This document shows positions 33,480-43,284 of a stretch of DNA of 64,000 bases, one piece after another. The DNA comes from Hepsetus odoe (Eukaryota > Chordata > Actinopteri > Characiformes > Hepsetidae). Below the pieces are notes generated by a model. That model was given only the letters and a program-made list of their open reading frames with translations, was not told the DNA's origin and made no database searches. The DNA is taken from contig CM029384.1 of NCBI GenBank assembly GCA_017165825.1, positions 19,299,158 through 19,363,157 of the forward strand, read 5' to 3'. Position 1 is the stretch's first letter. Every line of letters starts with the position of its first letter. The translations under genes and the position numbers were made by a program.

Positions 33480-34429
33480 TGGACGATGCTCGGGACGATC
33501 TCATCCCATCTCGATCGGCTAGGAACCTCGGTGTCATTTTCGACAATGAGCTCTCCTTCTCCTCCCATATCCTTAATCTCTCTAGGTCCTGCCGACACCT
33601 TCTTTTCAACATTAGGAGAATCCGTCCTTTCCTCACCACCCAGGCAACCCAACTACTGGTCCAGTCCCTGGTCATCTCGAAACTGGACTACTGCAACTCT
33701 CTTCTGGCAGGTCTTCCACTGAAGGCAACAAGACCACTACAATTGATTCAAAATGCTGCCGCTAGACTTGTGTCCAACCATCCCAAGTTCTCTTCATCCA
33801 CTCCTCTGCTGCGGGACCTGCACTGGCTCCCAGTGGCCACTCGTATCAGGTTCAAAACTCTAACTCTTGCTTACAAGGCTACTAACAGCCTTGCACCATC
33901 TTACTTGTCAGCTCTAATTAAACATCGTGTCTCTTCTCGTCCCCTCAGACCATCAAGCACTGCTCGTCTTGAACCCCCACCGTTGAAAAACAGAGGAAGA
34001 CACGCATCAAGACTCTTCTCAGTTCTGGCCCCTCAGTGGTGGAACGAACTCCCCCTGTTGGTCAGAACTGCGGAGTCCCTCGCTGTCTTCAAACGTAGAT
34101 TAAAGACCCACCTGTTCACGGAATTTCTGAGGGACTAATCCCTCCCAAACCATCCACTCTCCTACCCTTACTCTTTCTTTCCTAAAAACCTCTACTCTCT
34201 TTCCTACTTTCCCACCCCTGCTCCTCCTCTCCAAAAAAAAAAATAAAAAAAAATGTATGGTGTATACTTGTTACAAGGGCTCTTAGTCTGTTACTTAGGT
34301 GGTACTAGCTAATCAGCAGTTACTGATCTGAGCTGGTTACCAAGATGATGATCTATCATGGAAAGAAAGCACTGTTGTAAGTCGCTCTGGATAAGAGTGT
34401 CTGCTAAATGCCGTAAATGTAAATGGACG
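33480..34429 (+). mobile_element. 5'-truncated L2-like LINE with target duplication
   Basis: Flanked by TGGACG at 33480-33485 and 34424-34429. The LINE body encodes the L2 RT C-terminal domain from 'ARNLGVIFDNELSFSSH' to 'KTHLFTEFLRD' and TAA at 34136-34138, with no internal stop. It is read in frame with the host ORF upstream. The 3' end is the conserved 'agagtgtctgctaaatgccg' (34394-34413). Confidence 0.9.
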
Positions 34430-34680
34430 GTGAGGAGTGGGTGCGACGGACGCCGGCGGCCACGGCAAGGGAGCTGGAGCGCCGTCTGAAGAATACGACG
34501 TCACTGCTCCCACTCGATATCATCCCAGACCCGGAGCTTCGCATGGATCGGTTCGCGCTTTGTTCCCGGATGCTGATCTCCATGGCTGCAAGGGCGCAGC
34601 GCTATCTCAACACGATGGACCGCGTGTTGTTTTCCGCACGCGACATGGAAGGCGGGGCTTCATTGACGGCTGGCGTTACG

Positions 34681-34880
34681 CAACGCGGAAGCACGGCGCC
34701 AACCACGCCGCGAGCAGCTCAACGCGGAAGCACGGCGCCAACCACGCCGCAAAGCAGCTCAACGCGGAAGCACGGCGCTAACCACGCTGCAAGCGGCTCA
34801 ACGCTGAAGCACGGCGCCAACCGCGCCGCAAGCGGCTCAACGCTGAATCACCGCGCCGCACGCGGCTCAACGCGTGCGCC
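34681..34880 (+). repeat. Coding minisatellite, 39-bp unit
   Basis: Units begin 'caacgc(g/t)gaa' at 34681, 34720, 34760, 34799, 34838 and 34868, with spacings 39, 40, 39, 39 and 30. One frame reads TRKHGANHAASSS per unit. The extra base in the 40-nt unit changes the reading frame, and a C-to-T change creates TAA at 34779-34781. Confidence 0.9.
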
Positions 34881-36221
34881 AGTAACCGCGATCTGCCAGC
34901 GGAGAAAGTGTCGCGCGCAGCTGATAGCGGGAACATGGCCAGTGCGAATCACAACAAGAGGTTGGTAGCAAACGCGCCTTGCCTTGTTCAACGTGAAAGC
35001 ATGGCGCCCACCGCGCCGCCACGCGACAGCACGGCGCCCACCGAGAGGAATGCAAAGAAGGCCGCCCGCAATAAGAGAAGCGAGGCAGTGGCAAAGAAGG
35101 CAGTTCCTGACATAGAGAGCAGGAGGAAGGTGGAGACCACTTCCTGCATCGTACAACCGGGGAGGTCGACCAAGAAAGCCCTTCGCAGCAAGGAAAGCGG
35201 CATCAAGAAGTCGACCCCCAAACCCAGCACCACTAAGCCATCTGCTACACAGAAAGCCGAGAAGGAGCAGCTCCAGGTTAGTGGGAAGTTTAGTATGAAA
35301 GTTCGGGTGCAGAGGCAAATTGAACATGAGGCTGCAATAACCATTCAGGCGCAGGTGAGGAAGCATTTGAGCAAAAAGTACTACCTGAAGCTACTGTGGG
35401 CAGCCAGGACTGTTCAGCGATATTATCGAGCTAATAAGATGATGAAGCAGGAAATGAAGTCTTTGAAGGAGAAAAAGATGGCTGCTGTTGTTCTGCAAGC
35501 CGCATTCCGAGGGATAAAGACCAGACAGACTCTGAAACAGAAGCACCAGGCTGCAACTGTGATACAAGGTGCTTACAGGGCTCACTGTGCTCGGACACGA
35601 TATTTCTGCATCAAGTATGCTGCTATTGCCATCCAGCTTAGGTATCGCTCCACACTTGATGCCAGAAAGCAGAGGGAGGAATTCTTGAAATTGCGCTCTG
35701 CTGCAATGTTCCTGCAAGCCTGCTTCAGAGGTCAGAGAGTCAGAAGGGAGGTGATCCTGCAACATCAGGCAGCTTCCCTGATTCAGGCTGCGTTCAGAGG
35801 ACACCGAGAGGTAGTTAAGTACCAGGCCATAAGGGTGTCAGCCATAATCATTCAAAGACATTTTAGGTCCTACACTAAGGGTAAATTTGAACATGAGAGA
35901 TTCCAGGTATTGAGAAGGTCAGTGATATGCATCCAGGCAGCTTTTAGGGGTTTTTCTGTTCGAAAGAATGTTGCTGCAATGCACAAAGCTGCCACCATGA
36001 TTCAGGCTGTAGTAAGAATGCACCAGCAAAGTTTGGTTTTCAAGAAGCAGTGCTGGGCAGCAAGTGTTCTTCAGAGGAGGTTCAGAAGGTGGAAGCTTGG
36101 GCATCAACAAAAGCAGAGGTATCAGCTGTTCAGACATGCTGCAATTTGCTTGCAAAAGTCATTCAGAGGAAAGCAGGCAAGGGAGCTGGCCAAACGGATC
36201 AGAATCAAACCAGTAACATGA
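34782..36221 (+). CDS. ASPM-like IQ-repeat ORF inside an LTR element
   Basis: Open from after TAA 34779-34781 to TGA 36219-36221; first ATG at 34935. Residues from about 35040 to 35320 are Lys/Ser/Thr-rich. From 35331 come twelve IQ-like units (AAxxIQxxxR), starting at 35331, 35400, 35481, 35550, 35619, 35700, 35769, 35838, 35919, 35988, 36057 and 36138. Spacing is 23, 27, 23, 23, 27, 23, 23, 27, 23, 23, 27 residues. I associate this 73-residue super-period with ASPM, the spindle-pole protein, whose IQ motifs bind calmodulin. Calponin-homology and other ASPM domains are absent. Myosin V has six IQ motifs of different sequence. Most likely a captured host fragment in a retroelement. Confidence 0.75.
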   Translation, partial: PRCKRLNAEARRQPRRKRLNAESPRRTRLNACASNRDLPAEKVSRAADSGNMASANHNKRLVANAPCLVQRESMAPTAPPRDSTAPTERNAKKAARNKRSEAVAKKAVPDIESRRKVETTSCIVQPGRSTKKALRSKESGIKKSTPKPSTTKPSATQKAEKEQLQVSGKFSMKVRVQRQIEHEAAITIQAQVRKHLSKKYYLKLLWAARTVQRYYRANKMMKQEMKSLKEKKMAAVVLQAAFRGIKTRQTLKQKHQAATVIQGAYRAHCARTRYFCIKYAAIAIQLRYRSTLDARKQREEFLKLRSAAMFLQACFRGQRVRREVILQHQAASLIQAAFRGHREVVKYQAIRVSAIIIQRHFRSYTKGKFEHERFQVLRRSVICIQAAFRGFSVRKNVAAMHKAATMIQAVVRMHQQSLVFKKQCWAASVLQRRFRRWKLGHQQKQRYQLFRHAAICLQKSFRGKQARELAKRIRIKPVT

Positions 36222-37400
36222 ATGTTCAGATCATTGAACAGGAGGAGTTGCTGACAGAGCTCTACCAACAGCTGATGGCGAAAGAAGCCTCAATGCTACA
36301 GGTGAATGCCTCGGTCGCGAATGAAGGGTTGAAACGCAAGGAAAGGATCACTTATCTGCTTCCTCAGCTGGAGAGGACCAAAGGACTCTTGTCCAGTTGC
36401 CAAAGGGAGATCGAAGCCATGGAAACAGAAAGAAAGGCTCTGGCTCAAGACAGGTGAGCTTCAAGGAAAGAGCGCGAAATTCAGAGGAGAGAGAGAGGTC
36501 TCTAGAAGAAAGCTGCAAGCTGTGAAGGCTGTCCAAAGAGAAAGGCTGGAGAGAACGGATGAACAGAGGGACCAAGCTGTATGCCAGGCAACTAAGAAGG
36601 TTGAGACTCCAACCATTCAGGAGAAGCTGGAAGCTAAAATAACCACTATGGAAGAACAACTGAATCAGACCAGAGCAGAGCTGAGACAGGTGCGGGACCA
36701 CAGCGTCGCTCTGCAGGCTGAACTGAGAGAAGCCCAAAGGGAGGCTAGCAAGCTCAGCGAGCTGGAGAAACAGGTCAGAGGCATGGAAGCAAGATTGGCG
36801 ATCTTCGAATCTCGACTCACTCCACAGACACCAGTGGATGCTGGGACCCTGGTGATTAAAGCCAGAGCAGAGCAGCTGAAGAACAGTCTGATGAAGAAGC
36901 CGGGAAAGATTCCAGAGGTGGAACGGCTGCATGATGACTCCCTAACTTTGGTTCACCCTCAGAGTTCAATAGACTCGGAACAAGGTGGTTCGTGGAGGAG
37001 TCCAAGTGGAACTTCTCGTAGTGGAACCAGGAGCTGGGATGCTGCCTCACTGAGCTCCAAGCAGCAGGGAAGTATGACAGAGAAGAGGAAGGAGCCGACA
37101 GACATCAGCAATGACCTGTCTCAGGTTAAGGAAGTGAACGACAGCTTCTGTACTATGGATTCTGTGATGAGACGTGAAGAACAAAGAAGGCAAGGGTTGG
37201 AAACAGGGTTTGGACTATGTGGAAAAGACTTCCTCTTTGAACCCTTTAAGATCTGTGTTTAGCTCTCTTTCAGGTTCCGCCAAGGTGAGGCGTTCCACCG
37301 AGTCAGGCGATTCCCCCAGCGACTCTAGGGTCGGGTTCAGGCACCAGGTGAAGAGATGGACTGAACTGCTGGGATTCCCCTCACCACCACCAGCTGCCTG
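36222..37400 (+). pseudogene. Coiled-coil region after the IQ array, frameshifted
   Basis: Open stretches are frame 2 to 36457 (about 36222-36457), then frame 0 at 36453-37262, then frame 1 to 37401. Residues are rich in Glu, Lys, Leu and Gln with heptads ('EKLEAKITTMEEQLNQTRAE', 'LSELEKQVRGMEARL'), so a coiled coil is likely. The last segment contains 'STESGDSPSDSRVGF'. At least two small frameshifts separate the pieces. I recognise no family: it could be element gag, more captured host sequence, or both. Confidence 0.5.
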
Positions 37401-37535
37401 ACATGGCTGGTCGGGGGCCCTTTTTATATTTTTAGTGGACCTGACCATATGTCCCGACAAGGGACTTTTGTTTTGTTGTTTTGGCCTCCCCCCAGAGGTT
37501 CGGCTATGTTCTAGCGCTTCGGGAGCCGCGCCTTT

Positions 37536-37547
37536 GGGGGGGGGGGG
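37536..37547 (+). promoter_or_regulatory. Candidate polypurine tract
   Basis: Twelve consecutive G residues three bases before the 3' LTR start, where retroelements prime plus-strand DNA. Most polypurine tracts contain A, so the pure G run is unusual. Confidence 0.6.
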
Positions 37548-37550
37548 TTC

Positions 37551-37953
37551 TGTCACATGTGGGGTGTTTTGGGCACACTAGAGGGCGATCTCTATCACGT
37601 ATAAGGTGTTTGTCACAGGAGGTGTTTTTGGTACGCTAGAGGGCGCTCTGTTCTGACTGAGCACACCTGAGCCCCTGCAGGCAGGTGTGCATCATTGGGG
37701 TTGACTATTTAAGCCCCGATGAGTCAGAACAGAGCGCGGCTCATTAGGTAGGTCAAGCCTATGCGTAGCGGTGGTTTTTGTCTGTTATTACTAGGTATCC
37801 TGATTGTGGACTGCAGTTCCTTTGCACTCGGATCTGGATTTGAACTGCAGTCCTGGTTTCTTGTTTGTTTGTTTTGTCACTGTGAATAATAAACTTCTGT
37901 TCTGAACTCCTGGCTCTGAACTGACGTCCCTCCGGTACCCTTCCACCGTTACA
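37551..37953 (+). mobile_element. 3' LTR of the IQ-repeat element
   Basis: 403 bp, TGTCAC...GTTACA. The first about 60 bp are tandemly repeated (37551-37608 and about 37612-37650: 'gtgtttt.gg.acgctagagggcg'). It contains a TATA-like tatttaag at 37706-37713, AATAAA at 37888-37893, and a 16-bp perfect inverted repeat gcgctctgttctgact at 37643-37658 and 37722-37737. Its last 160 bp match the partial 5' LTR at 33172. Confidence 0.85.
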
Positions 37954-38655
37954 TATTCACTGCATTAGAAAGTGTGCTCTTGTCAAAGTCTCTCAAATCC
38001 TTGATCTTTTCCATATCATCTACTTCCATCACGTCAACCTCAAGAACTGGTAATTTTCTGCCTAAAATATCCTACCCCTTGACCAGTGTTATTGTATTAC
38101 TGAAATAATAAATTTTATTCACTTCACCTGTCAGTAGTTTTAATGTTGTGTATGATTTTTGTAAATGTGCGACAGTCTTTAAATGTGTCTTTTGCTGTTT
38201 GTAGGCTCCACAAAGTAAAAAGTTTTTTGTGCACCTTTAATTGTGACTAGTAAAAAGCAGCAAATAACTTTTTTTTTTTTCCATTGGCTGATTGTTTCAA
38301 CCGTGAACATGCACCTTCTAATAGTAATTTCTATTGTTCAGCTTCCCCAACTAGTTATAACCACTGAAATTATCTTCCTTTTCAAAGGCACCCCCTGAAG
38401 CCACCTAAAGTTGGAATTGCATACTTTACTTAATCCCAACAGTAGGCAACCACCCGCTGCATAGTTATACTGGGACAATGGTTAGAGTCTAGGCTTCCAC
38501 ATCAGAAGATCATGATACTTGATAAAGAAGGTGGTTCACCCAGGGTGAGGCTCAGCCATTGCACTTTGTCTGTGCTGACACGTGCAAATTCCCCAAATGT
38601 GGGAATCTCAACTGCATAATTTCTGGTAGTGGGGGACTGTGTTCATGCTCTCCTC
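37954..38655. other. Intergenic, unassigned
   Basis: AT-rich. A minus-strand open stretch near 37960-38100 may be older retroelement sequence; no motif is recognised. Confidence 0.35.
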
Positions 38656-38659
38656 TCAC

Positions 38660-38868
38660 ATGGGGCAGCAGTGGCCTAGAGGTTAGGGATTTGGCCTCAG
38701 GATCAAAAGGTTATGGTTTGAATCCCAGACCATTAGGTTGCCCTAAGGTACCCTTGAGCAAAGTGCCATCCCTGCTACATGTGTATGGGTAAAATGCAGA
38801 GGTTAAAATTCGTTGTGTCTTGCTGTGCTTTGTTTCACAATGACAAGAATAGTCACTTTCATGAGCTG
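38660..38868 (+). mobile_element. tRNA-derived SINE
   Basis: 'tggggcagcagtggcctaga' head, A-box, diverged B-box 'ggtttgaatccc' at about 38715-38726, 'ggtacccttgagcaaagtgc' in the body, and tail 'acaatgacaagaatagtcac'. Confidence 0.85.
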
Positions 38869-38869
38869 A

Positions 38870-39050
38870 GTACCAGACCCATAGGTTACCGTGAGGTTCT
38901 TTTGAACAACACTACTCCCTATACTGGATGCATGGCTGCTAGCTGACACTCATTTATGGGTAAAATTCAGAGGAGGCGTTTCATTGTGGTGGACTGAGTG
39001 TTGTTTTGTGGTGTGTTCAAATAATAAAATAGTCATTTTACTTCATTTCA
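38870..39050 (+). mobile_element. Second diverged SINE fragment
   Basis: Directly after the previous copy: 'taggttaccgtgaggttctt', 'cgtttcattgtggtggactg', then 'aatagtcattttacttcatt'. Body and tail only. Confidence 0.6.
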
Positions 39051-39885
39051 CTGCATACTCTGGAAACCTTTCATAAAGAAAACAAGAATTAAATAGAAAG
39101 TAAAAAAAAAAAAATTAATAAGATTGTAGGTTAGGCAGCTTGAAATTTTAGGCAGCTTGAAATTATTGAGCTTTATTTACAGTACTTTTTACAGTCTTGT
39201 GCAGAAATTATGTTCAAATAAAACCTTACAGTAATATTCTTCTTCTTTAAAAAAAGTACCAGTTTTGTGAAAAAAGGGGCAAGGGCTGTGACCCAATACC
39301 CAGGTTTTTGAGACGACCTTGAGTTCTACTTTCTAGGATGTCTATCCTAAATATTGCCAAATTCCCTACTCTGGTTTACACTGCCAGTTCACTATGTTCC
39401 TACTGGAAATCAGTTAGAACACACAAACACACACACATGCACAAACACACACCCAAACTAAAGCCTTCTATAGCTCCACAGAGGCACTCTCACAATAATT
39501 CAAGTGGCCAAAATCTTAAATTGGTTAGCTCACCCAAATCAAAAATGCAAGCAAGCAAGGAAACAGAAACTAAGTGTCACTGTTCTTTTTTTTTTTTTTT
39601 TTTCCATCGCAGCCCTTGGTGGGAACAGAAATCAACAAGTAAGACTTCTGCTCTGCTGACACCTAGTGCCTAAAAGTCAGTGAAGGGAGTGAGCTGAGGT
39701 TTGGCAAACGACTCCTGACACATTGAAGCTGGGAATGTGAATCGCAGATAAGAGAGGTACAGAGCTGATTTCCGTTTAAAGCAACGCATATATTCTGCAA
39801 ATGAAGGCCTTGTTATAGACAAGATAAAGGATCTAAGACCAGGCTTTCATGAGGTATGACAAACGCATGAAGTTCTTCGGTAAAT
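39051..39885. other. dusp3 upstream region
   Basis: Contains a CA-rich stretch (39419-39450), a T run (about 39585-39603) and the presumed dusp3 5' leader after about 39700. No TATA box or other site can be named. Confidence 0.4.
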
Positions 39886-40007
39886 ATGTCAGACTATGAA
39901 GTGTCAGTGCAGCAGCTGAATGACCTGTTAACAGACGAGAATGGAGATTTTTGTATGCCGTCCAGAGATTTCAACCAAATCTACCCAGGAGTTCTGCTTG
40001 GAAATGA
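39886..40007 (+). CDS. dusp3: dusp3 exon 1
   Basis: Encodes residues 1-40 plus two bases of codon 41, from MSDYEVSVQQ to 'PGVLLGN'. Donor aatga|gtatgt. Confidence 0.9.
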
Positions 40008-43000
40008 GTATGTATCTTCTCTACAATAGAAGAATGCCTTCAATGCTTTTGTACTACGTCAGCTATGTTAACAACGTGGTTAAGATAAAAAAATAATGGA
40101 GACATATTGCTTAAAGACTAGTCAGAAACATAGAAGTAGCTCTGCAAAGCAGCAGGCTACATTAAAATAGATTCTGGTTATTAATAGAAAGGCTAAGAAG
40201 GAAAGAAATGCTTTAACCATAACTTACACACATGCACTATGTCTGCTCATGAGGCACTGCTTACAACCTTTTGTAAAGGCACTGAATATTTTTTAAACAA
40301 AGCTAACTCGTTAAAAAGGCTTCAGAGGGGATTAAGGGGAAAATAGATCATGATGTCTACAGGACAAATATTGCCATTTTATTTACTAGCCTAACCTTTA
40401 CAATGAGTGAGACTATATTTAATTGTTAAAAATTACTAATAAATAAAGAAAAAAATAATTTACAGTGTAGTTCTTTATCGATATTTGAAAAACATAATTA
40501 CAATATATAATCAATTGTAATTGTACATAATTACAAAATATACATTATAATACAGTTCTATCTCTGCAGGTCTTTGGCTCTGAGTGTACAGCATTTGCAG
40601 CAGCTAGGAGTGACCCATGTCTTGAACGCTGCAGAAGGAGACTCATACATGCACGTTAACACTGGGCCAGAATTTTACACAGGCACAAATATTATCTACC
40701 ATGGAATACCAGCCTGTGATACTGACCACTTTAATCTTAGCATTTACTTTGAAGAGTGTTCAGATTTTATAGAGGAGGCTTTGGCATATAAAGGAGGGAG
40801 AGGTAAATTTTCTAATAAGAATATCACTGAGGTTGAACATAGTTCAGTTTTCAATTGTACCACTGTCATTTGTGGTAGGGCGCCTGGTACAGCTTTTCTG
40901 GGTGCAGTCTGATATGGACAACTTTGTCAGAATATGGAAAGATTTTAACAGATATTTTCCCTCATTATTTTCATATTAATTATTGTTAATGAATAGTTCC
41001 CCAGGCTTCAAGGGTTCACAATGTTTTTGGCTCTCTTTTTTTAATCCAGTCTCCAAACCTGTTTAGTTTCAGTTTTTTTGCAAAGCCACACAGTGGTCTA
41101 CATATGATGATAATTATAGCATAACAAAGACATCTAACTTAAGGAATGAACCAGTGAAAAGCAACTGCAGATGTTTACAGACGAAAAGGCCAGTGATTAA
41201 GTGGTTGAAACCCCTTTAGCAAGGCACTTTGCAACCTGTAAGTAAAACATTTGTTCCCTTCTCTTGCTGGTATCCATTTCACAGATCACTCCTGCCACTC
41301 TTCCCCACCCATTCCAACCTCCTGTCTAATCTTGTCTGTCAACATGCCCATCACCATTGCAAACAAAAAAAAATCAGTACCAGAAGAGAAATCAGTTCTC
41401 CACTTTTCAGGTGTCCTCTCATTTTCCAATATTGTTATATAATCTGTTTAGAAACTCCACTGCCATCTCTCCATGCCTCCACAGGCATAACATTTGAACC
41501 AAAAGCCTTTCCATTCTTCACCCTCTTCATAGTTGCACTTACTTCCACCCTGCTAATCTGCAGCAGTTCCTGGTTTACTATCCTCACGCAATCTAACCTC
41601 TCTTTCATTCTCTTCATTCATCAGCCCCTGGAAGTAATCCCTCCATCTTGAACAGAACATGTTTTGTCCACTTGTGAATGTTTCCACTGATATCCTTTAT
41701 TGCTCTAAGCTGCTGCACACCTTTCCCAGCTCTGTCCCTTTGTCTAGCTAACGTGTTTAGGTCTTTTCTTCCTCTTTACTGTCCAACCTTTCATACAACT
41801 CACCAAAAGACTTACCTTTAGCCTTCAGCTTGTTTTTCTTCACCCTGCACTTATCTCTTTGTACTTTAGTCTACTTTCTACATCTCTCTGACTATCCAAC
41901 TTCTTCTTTGCCAGCCTTTTTTTCTTTTCTGTACACAATCCTTAACTTCCGTGTTCCATCGGGTTTGCTTATCCTCCCTTTTCTGTCCTGATGTCACACT
42001 GAGCTCCATTCTAGCTGTCCCCCTTGCCACTTCTGCAATCGTTGCCCAGCAATCTAGTAACTCTTCAATAACCCCCAGTGCCCATCTTAACTCCTGCCTG
42101 AATTCCACCTTACAGTCTGCTTCCTTTTATTTTATTTTCTTCCTTTTATTTATTTTATCTTCTTATCCGTTTTATACTTGATTTTGATTTTCCTCTTGTT
42201 GACCTCCAAGGGCAGCACTATTGTATATCCTTCTTCTTTCTCCTCCATCCATCTTGCAGGGTATAAGAACTAATATTCATTATCACACCTTCAACTTCCA
42301 CCTTCTAACTCATCTCTCTTTCTGATACTCTTCTCCCCTTCAAAACATTCTTGACATATTCTTCCTTCAGAATAACCCCTGCCCCATTTCTCCTCCCATC
42401 CACACCATGGTAAACCAGTTTGAACCACCTTCAGTACACCTGGCCTAATTCCTCCTGCATCATATCTCCTTTTACCAGTTATGCTGCCAACATTCAAAGT
42501 TCCTACCTTTACTCTCCTGCCCTTTGGGGTTGGAGAGGCCTAATGGACTTAGGACTAGGCCTCAGCATCAGATGATAGGTTAAAATCCCAGACCAGTAGG
42601 TTGTCCTGAGGTACCCTTGAGTAAAGTACCACTTCATTCCCCATTCCTGCTGCCTGGAAGCTGGACATAGCTTCCCCCTCGCTATGCCTTGTGTATGGGT
42701 TAAATGCAGATGATGCATTTTGTTGTATTTCACTGTGTCATCACACTATCACCCAACTTAACCCTGGATCAGTGAACTTAACATCTGGAGGTGACTTTAA
42801 ATAGGCATTTTTCAGCAGTAAAATCAGCACAGCTTGCTAAACAACAGTCCAACAGAACCAGAATTATAATTATTTATAGTTTAGAGTAAAAACAGAATAT
42901 TAATTTTATTTTCCTCTTCACAGGGAAGGTGTATGTACACTGTCAGAAGGGATACAGCCGTTCAGCTTCATTAGTCATTGCATACTTGATGCTGAAACAG

Positions 43001-43123
43001 GGAATGGAAGTACGAGCTGCAGTGGCCACAGTGAGAGAGGGACGGGAGATTGGACCCAATGACGGGTTCCTACTGCAACTTTGCCAACTTAATGTGAGAC
43101 TGAAATACAAGGGAAAATTATGA
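39886..43123 (+). CDS. dusp3: Dual-specificity phosphatase 3 (VHR type), three exons
   Basis: Small cytosolic or nuclear phosphatase; the mammalian orthologue dephosphorylates MAP kinases on phospho-Tyr and phospho-Thr. Exons 39886-40007, 40570-40802 and 42924-43123 (phases 2 and 1) give 184 residues, against 185 in human VHR. Opening 'VSVQQLNDLL', 'GVTHVLNAAEG', general-acid loop 'ACDTDHFN' (Asp91), active-site loop HCQKGYSRS (Cys125, Arg131) and 'REIGPNDGFLLQLCQLN' all match DUSP3. The P-loop residues between Cys and Gly are Gln-Lys, where human has Arg-Glu. No kinase-docking domain is present, as usual for VHR. Human DUSP3 and DLX4 are both on 17q21, consistent with conserved synteny. Confidence 0.93.
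40570..40802 (+). CDS. dusp3: dusp3 exon 2
   Basis: Acceptor tctctgcag|GT, donor gagag|gtaaat. Carries 'HVLNAAEGDSYMHVN' and the general-acid Asp91. Confidence 0.93.
41220..42500 (-). mobile_element. Decayed RTE-like LINE in dusp3 intron 2
   Basis: Minus strand from about 42497: endonuclease start 'MNVGSITGKRR', linker 'EFRQELRWALGVIEELLDCW' (about 42045-42108), RT fingers 'MKRVKNGKAFGSN' (about 41500-41545), then RT 3' scraps near 41230-41340. It includes 5' endonuclease sequence missing from the 30.5-kb copy. Many stops. Confidence 0.8.
42520..42760 (+). mobile_element. Diverged tRNA-derived SINE
   Basis: 'ggcctaatggacttaggact' head, 'gaggtacccttgagtaaagt' body, 'ttgttgtatttcactgtgtc' tail. 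Lies in dusp3 intron 2 just before exon 3. Confidence 0.7.
42924..43123 (+). CDS. dusp3: dusp3 exon 3
   Basis: Acceptor cttcacag|GG. Encodes the catalytic Cys-Arg loop and the C-terminus 'LKYKGKL', stop at 43121-43123. Confidence 0.93.
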
Positions 43124-43284
43124 ACATTCCTGTATGAATACAGACATTGTGTAATATTGTGTAAGTGGCACCTGTGATCACAAAAAACACTGAAGTTGAG
43201 TGAAGCTATACTCAAACTAATGTAACTATTAACCAGGAAAAAGCAACATCCATCTATCCCCTTTATCATAAACAGATACACTGT

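Larger units (their letters stand above)
33335..34968 (+). pseudogene. Gag-like first ORF of the IQ-repeat element, split by L2
   Basis: ATG at 33335, two bases after the LTR. 33335-33479 encodes an acidic start (MSRQYLDVASHEGEQERVLW), then an L2 LINE interrupts (33480-34423). The sequence continues at 34426-34680 in the register that would follow if the L2 and one target-repeat copy were absent ('ARELERRLKNTTSLLPLD'). GC-rich, with no zinc knuckle or protease seen. Position next to the LTR suggests a gag-like protein, but I recognise no capsid domain. After 34680 it enters a 39-bp repeat array. Confidence 0.55.

Noticed and set aside
35331..36200. Myosin V or other unconventional myosin neck as the source of the IQ array
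   Set aside because: Twelve units with 23-23-27 spacing exceed a six-IQ neck, sequence does not resemble myosin V IQ motifs, and no motor domain is present.
34782..36221. A functional host aspm gene at this locus
   Set aside because: It lies between LTRs, lacks the other ASPM domains and is flanked by frameshifted segments; a captured fragment explains it better.
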